DNA of 64,000 bases from Deltaproteobacteria bacterium (GTDB lineage Bacteria; Myxococcota_A; UBA9160; UBA4427), in NCBI GenBank assembly GCA_029261835.1, contig JAJDAO010000021.1, positions 179,111 to 243,110 of the forward strand. Direction: 5' to 3'. This document shows, one piece after another, positions 61,528 through 64,000 of the stretch (position 1 is the stretch's first letter; each line of letters starts with the position of its first letter). The notes beneath the pieces were generated by a model. It saw nothing but the letters and a program-made list of their open reading frames with translations, had not been told where the DNA came from and searched no databases. Both the position numbers and the translations under genes were made by a program.

Positions 61528-63771
61528 CTATCTCCAAAAACGCGCGCTGCCCGTTGTCTCCAGGTCGCTCTGCAGCTCCGCCACCTTGGCCTGGGAAACC
61601 ACGAGGCCGTGACTCTTCAGCGCCTCGGCGCATCCCGCCAAGGCCTCCCGGAAGCGCAGCGAGTCTTCACCGCGCAGCTTGGGAAGCAGCTTGGCGTAAA
61701 TGACGCGATCCAGGGCCTCGCTCATCGAAAGCCCACCCCCCTCTGATTCCCGGAGTTGCATGAAGCCAACGACCTCGTCGATCACCCGCCAGCCGAAGTG
61801 CAGCCGGGCCGGCTGGAGCGCATGCATGAGGTCGTGGAGCACCCCACGCACCGCCGCTTCGTCAGCAGCGGGAAGGTCATGCTTCCCCCAGCCGGGCCAC
61901 TCGTCGATCTCGATATCCCAGAACTCCAGAGTGAAGGCTCGGTCCAAGACCTTGTCGGAAAGGCCGAGGGTCGTCTCGTCCATGTTCACCGTGCCTATGA
62001 GAACCAGGTTGTTTGGGTATGGAATCCGACCCGGAACCCCGTCGAAGTGTTCGCCCTTGCTATGGAGTTCCAGCACGTCGCCGGTTTCCATTGCACTCAG
62101 GACGGGTGCCAGATATTGCTCCGGGTGCGAGAGGTTCATCTCGTCGAGAATCGCCACATGCGGCTCCTGCGGGTGTTCCAGCGCATGGATCAAGAGATCC
62201 AGAAATGGAGTTCCCTCATAGGTGTCGCGGCTGAGCGGGTTCACATAGCCGAGGAGGGGCGTCGGGTCGTACCAACCGGGCTGAACGGGCAGCGTGCAGA
62301 GACGCTCGGAGCCTTCCGAGTCCGTCCCCGTAAGGGCTCTCCCGTATTCGCGCGCGAGCAGAGTCTTGCCCGAACCTGACAAGCCCGTGAGGATGGCGAA
62401 GTGGCGGCGTTCGTTGGCCCAGAGGCCCAAGTGCAGGCTCGCGATCAGCGCAGCCGGGAAGGCCGCCACACCCTCGAGGTGCCGGAGAACCGTCTCGAGC
62501 TCGGGCCGGCGAATCTCCAGGGAGGGCGGAAGGGGTGGGGGCGGAGGAGGCTCGGGCTTGGTCGCTGTGAGCTTCTCCGGCTCCCAGGTTATCCAATCGC
62601 TCCACGCTCGGCCGCGTTCGGTGAGGGAGAAGTGATCCACCTCGTCGCGCGACACCAAATCCAGGTGCAATAGCCATTGTATCATGGACGAAGGGCCAAA
62701 ATCAGACTTCCAGTTGGGATTGACCGTCTGAAACATCGTGAACAATTCCTTCCGGCTCCGGGGTCCGGCCTTGAGAGCCAGCAGGACGTAATCAATGCCA
62801 AGGGTTCGGGTCAGGAGCCAATCGCGCAATTCATCCGGATCACCGGACTCGAGCAACGCCTCGCCCCGCTCGGTCAAGACGTATCGGTCCCCGTCCAATC
62901 GCAGGAGATTGAGCTCGGAGCGCAGGGAGCTGATCTGAGTTCTGATTGACGCGTCCTTGAGATGCGGCCTCTCCCCGCGCAGGTAGTCCATGAACTCTTC
63001 CCGGGTCGGACTGCCCTGCACGAACTGGAGGACCGGAAGCAGTCCTTCGAAGTAACCCGAGACGGCCAGCACTCCCTTGCGGCGACGGGCTGCGGGGAGG
63101 GGCTTGAGTCGCTCTTCTCCGGAGGCTTCCGACACCATCGTCGCATCGGACTCCGATTCGTTCACCAGTTCGATCAGCATCCACGCCAGAGTCATTCGCC
63201 GAACCACCGCATCTGTGTTGCTGGTGTCGATCGGACCAACGACTTCCGCCAGCCGACCGAGAATCCTGCGATGCCCAATCACCGGGTCAGCGCTTCCTTT
63301 GCCACCCATTCGAATCAATAGACGCCGCAGGGCTCCGCGGTCGGCGATCGTCGTGAAGTCCTCGGGGAAGAGCGCTGCCAGGACGCGGAGGATCTTGAGC
63401 CGCGGCATGCGGTCGCAGAGCGGTTCGAGTCGCTGGAGAATCTGCTTATGGAGAGTGTTGAGTGCTGCCGTTCTCTCGCCGGGATCGCTGGGCAGCTCGC
63501 ACAGGGACTGCTCGGCGAGCCAGCGCCGAAAACCCTCGTCCTCAATTGCACGCTCCACATTGACCGTTCCCATTCCGGCATTCGATACGGGGTTCTCCTC
63601 CCACAAGCGTCGCTGAAAGGCCTCGCTGGCACGCTCTGCCAACGACGCCGAGCGCACCCCCTCGAAGAAGATCTTTAATGCAGCCCGCCAGTCCGGGTTC
63701 GCATGGCTAGCCTCGGCCTCTTGGCAGGCGCTTCTCAGCCCGCCATCGCTCTTCAGATCTAAGTGTTCCAT
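61528..63771 (-). CDS. McrB-like AAA+ ATPase/GTPase
   Basis: This is a 747-residue protein. The N-terminal 430 residues are helical, with winged-helix-like repeats (LLRLDGDRYVLTERGEALLE, HLDLVSRDEVDHFSLTERGR) that could read nucleic acid. The AAA+ domain has Walker A ILTGLSGSGKTLLAREY, Walker B HVAILDEMNLSHPEQYLAPV and the McrB/MoxR-type sensor LIGTVNMDETTLGLSDKVLD followed by RAFTLEFW. The guanine-specifying N-T-A-D of McrB reads N-M-D-E here, so the nucleotide may be ATP. AGGAGAG precedes the ATG. It forms the motor for the DUF2357 nuclease. Confidence 0.88.
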   Translation of the reverse strand: MEHLDLKSDGGLRSACQEAEASHANPDWRAALKIFFEGVRSASLAERASEAFQRRLWEENPVSNAGMGTVNVERAIEDEGFRRWLAEQSLCELPSDPGERTAALNTLHKQILQRLEPLCDRMPRLKILRVLAALFPEDFTTIADRGALRRLLIRMGGKGSADPVIGHRRILGRLAEVVGPIDTSNTDAVVRRMTLAWMLIELVNESESDATMVSEASGEERLKPLPAARRRKGVLAVSGYFEGLLPVLQFVQGSPTREEFMDYLRGERPHLKDASIRTQISSLRSELNLLRLDGDRYVLTERGEALLESGDPDELRDWLLTRTLGIDYVLLALKAGPRSRKELFTMFQTVNPNWKSDFGPSSMIQWLLHLDLVSRDEVDHFSLTERGRAWSDWITWEPEKLTATKPEPPPPPPLPPSLEIRRPELETVLRHLEGVAAFPAALIASLHLGLWANERRHFAILTGLSGSGKTLLAREYGRALTGTDSEGSERLCTLPVQPGWYDPTPLLGYVNPLSRDTYEGTPFLDLLIHALEHPQEPHVAILDEMNLSHPEQYLAPVLSAMETGDVLELHSKGEHFDGVPGRIPYPNNLVLIGTVNMDETTLGLSDKVLDRAFTLEFWDIEIDEWPGWGKHDLPAADEAAVRGVLHDLMHALQPARLHFGWRVIDEVVGFMQLRESEGGGLSMSEALDRVIYAKLLPKLRGEDSLRFREALAGCAEALKSHGLVVSQAKVAELQSDLETTGSARFWR

Positions 63772-63800
63772 CGCCCTCTCCTACGCATCTGCGGCCAGAC

Positions 63801-64000
63801 TCATGCCATGTCCTCCGGCATCTTCTTGCCGAGGCGGCGCTCGAACTCGGCCCAGGCCTGGTGGTAGTCGGCCTCGCGGTCGCAGCGAGTCCAGGGAGTG
63901 GGGTAGACGCGCTCCATGCGGGGCTCTAGGCCGGGGTCGGTGTAGCGGAGGCCGACGAGGCGCACGGGACGGCCTTCCGGGTGGTCTTCGTCGCTCCAGC
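63801..64000 (-). CDS. C-terminal end of the next operon gene (partial)
   Basis: An open frame enters from the right end of the window and stops with TGA at 63801-63803, 29 bases before the start of the AAA+ gene. The 65 visible residues include DHPEGRPVRLVGLRYTDPGL, RMERVYPTPWTRCDREADYH and QAWAEFERRLGKKMPEDMA. It is on the same strand with operon-like spacing, so it is probably another component of the defence system. I do not recognise the family from this tail. Confidence 0.7.
   Translation of the reverse strand, partial: WSDEDHPEGRPVRLVGLRYTDPGLEPRMERVYPTPWTRCDREADYHQAWAEFERRLGKKMPEDMA

Larger units (their letters stand above)
43849..64000. mobile_element. Putative genomic (defence) island, right boundary outside the window
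   Basis: The displaced 3' tRNA fragment lies at the low-coordinate side, so the inserted DNA extends to higher coordinates, with an intact tRNA-Lys expected beyond 64 kb. Just inside the boundary the sequence turns AT-rich (43850-43925), then an IS21-type remnant appears. Genes from 45.5 to 51.4 kb have visibly lower G+C and different codon use than the left 43 kb, while those from 51.4 kb have host-like G+C, so the island is composite. No integrase is in the window. Confidence 0.55.

Overview
The window is a high-G+C stretch of bacterial chromosome, densely coding and rich in overlapping starts and stops. A Hanks-type Ser/Thr kinase, an FHA domain, an ECF sigma/zinc-finger anti-sigma pair, a deazaflavin-type nitroreductase-family protein, a hexaheme cytochrome c, two molybdopterin oxidoreductases and DUF5666/DUF6502 genes together suggest an uncultivated deltaproteobacterial or myxobacterial-type lineage. 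That placement is an inference from gene content; there is no rRNA gene or other marker to settle it.

Layout, left part (1-29 kb). Positions 1-8.7 kb carry metabolic singletons (GMC oxidoreductase, deazaflavin-type protein, GST), a kinase plus mechanosensitive-channel-FHA pair, two methyltransferases and a TetR gene. A sigma/anti-sigma pair (8.8-9.75 kb) precedes a cluster in which both a glutamate-synthase-like FMN enzyme and a thiamine-diphosphate enzyme carry an N-terminal Rieske domain (9.8-14.6 kb); a 180-bp nested palindromic element lies inside that cluster. From 15.6 to 24.1 kb runs an ergothioneine operon: egtD, a 1173-residue molybdoenzyme-cysteine desulfurase fusion, DUF427, an ABC ATPase, a binding-protein/permease fusion and an egtB-type sulfoxide synthase. 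Then come a PstS-like periplasmic protein, a TetR-decarboxylase operon with a readable promoter/operator, and a six-heme cytochrome.

Middle part (29-43.5 kb). A three-gene glycan operon on the minus strand (bi-domain sugar oxidoreductase with a TTG start, WbuB-type glycosyltransferase, NAD-dependent epimerase) stands divergent to a second molybdopterin oxidoreductase. These are followed by a beta-hydroxyacid dehydrogenase, a two-gene unit with an AbiEii-type nucleotidyltransferase, and a DUF5666-DUF6502-DUF5666 operon encoding two paralogous lipoproteins.

Right part (43.8-64 kb). At 43.80-43.85 kb the minus strand holds the 3' half of a tRNA-Lys(UUU), broken in the anticodon stem. This is the usual scar of an element integrated at a tRNA, and its polarity places the element to the right. 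Beyond it are an IS21-type remnant, a nearly gene-free AT-richer stretch, and two genes of clearly lower G+C: a 1234-residue multi-GAF sensor with a GHKL ATPase-like end, and a receiver domain fused to an aminoglycoside-phosphotransferase-like kinase. Convergent to these is a tightly overlapped minus-strand operon encoding a McrB-like AAA+ ATPase, a DUF2357/PD-(D/E)XK nuclease, a giant DUF1998 helicase with its own predicted nuclease end, and a UvrD-type helicase with a RelE-like N-terminus. I read 43.85-64 kb as a defence island. The best candidates for undescribed systems are the molybdoenzyme-desulfurase fusion inside the ergothioneine operon and the sensor/receiver-kinase pair in the island.
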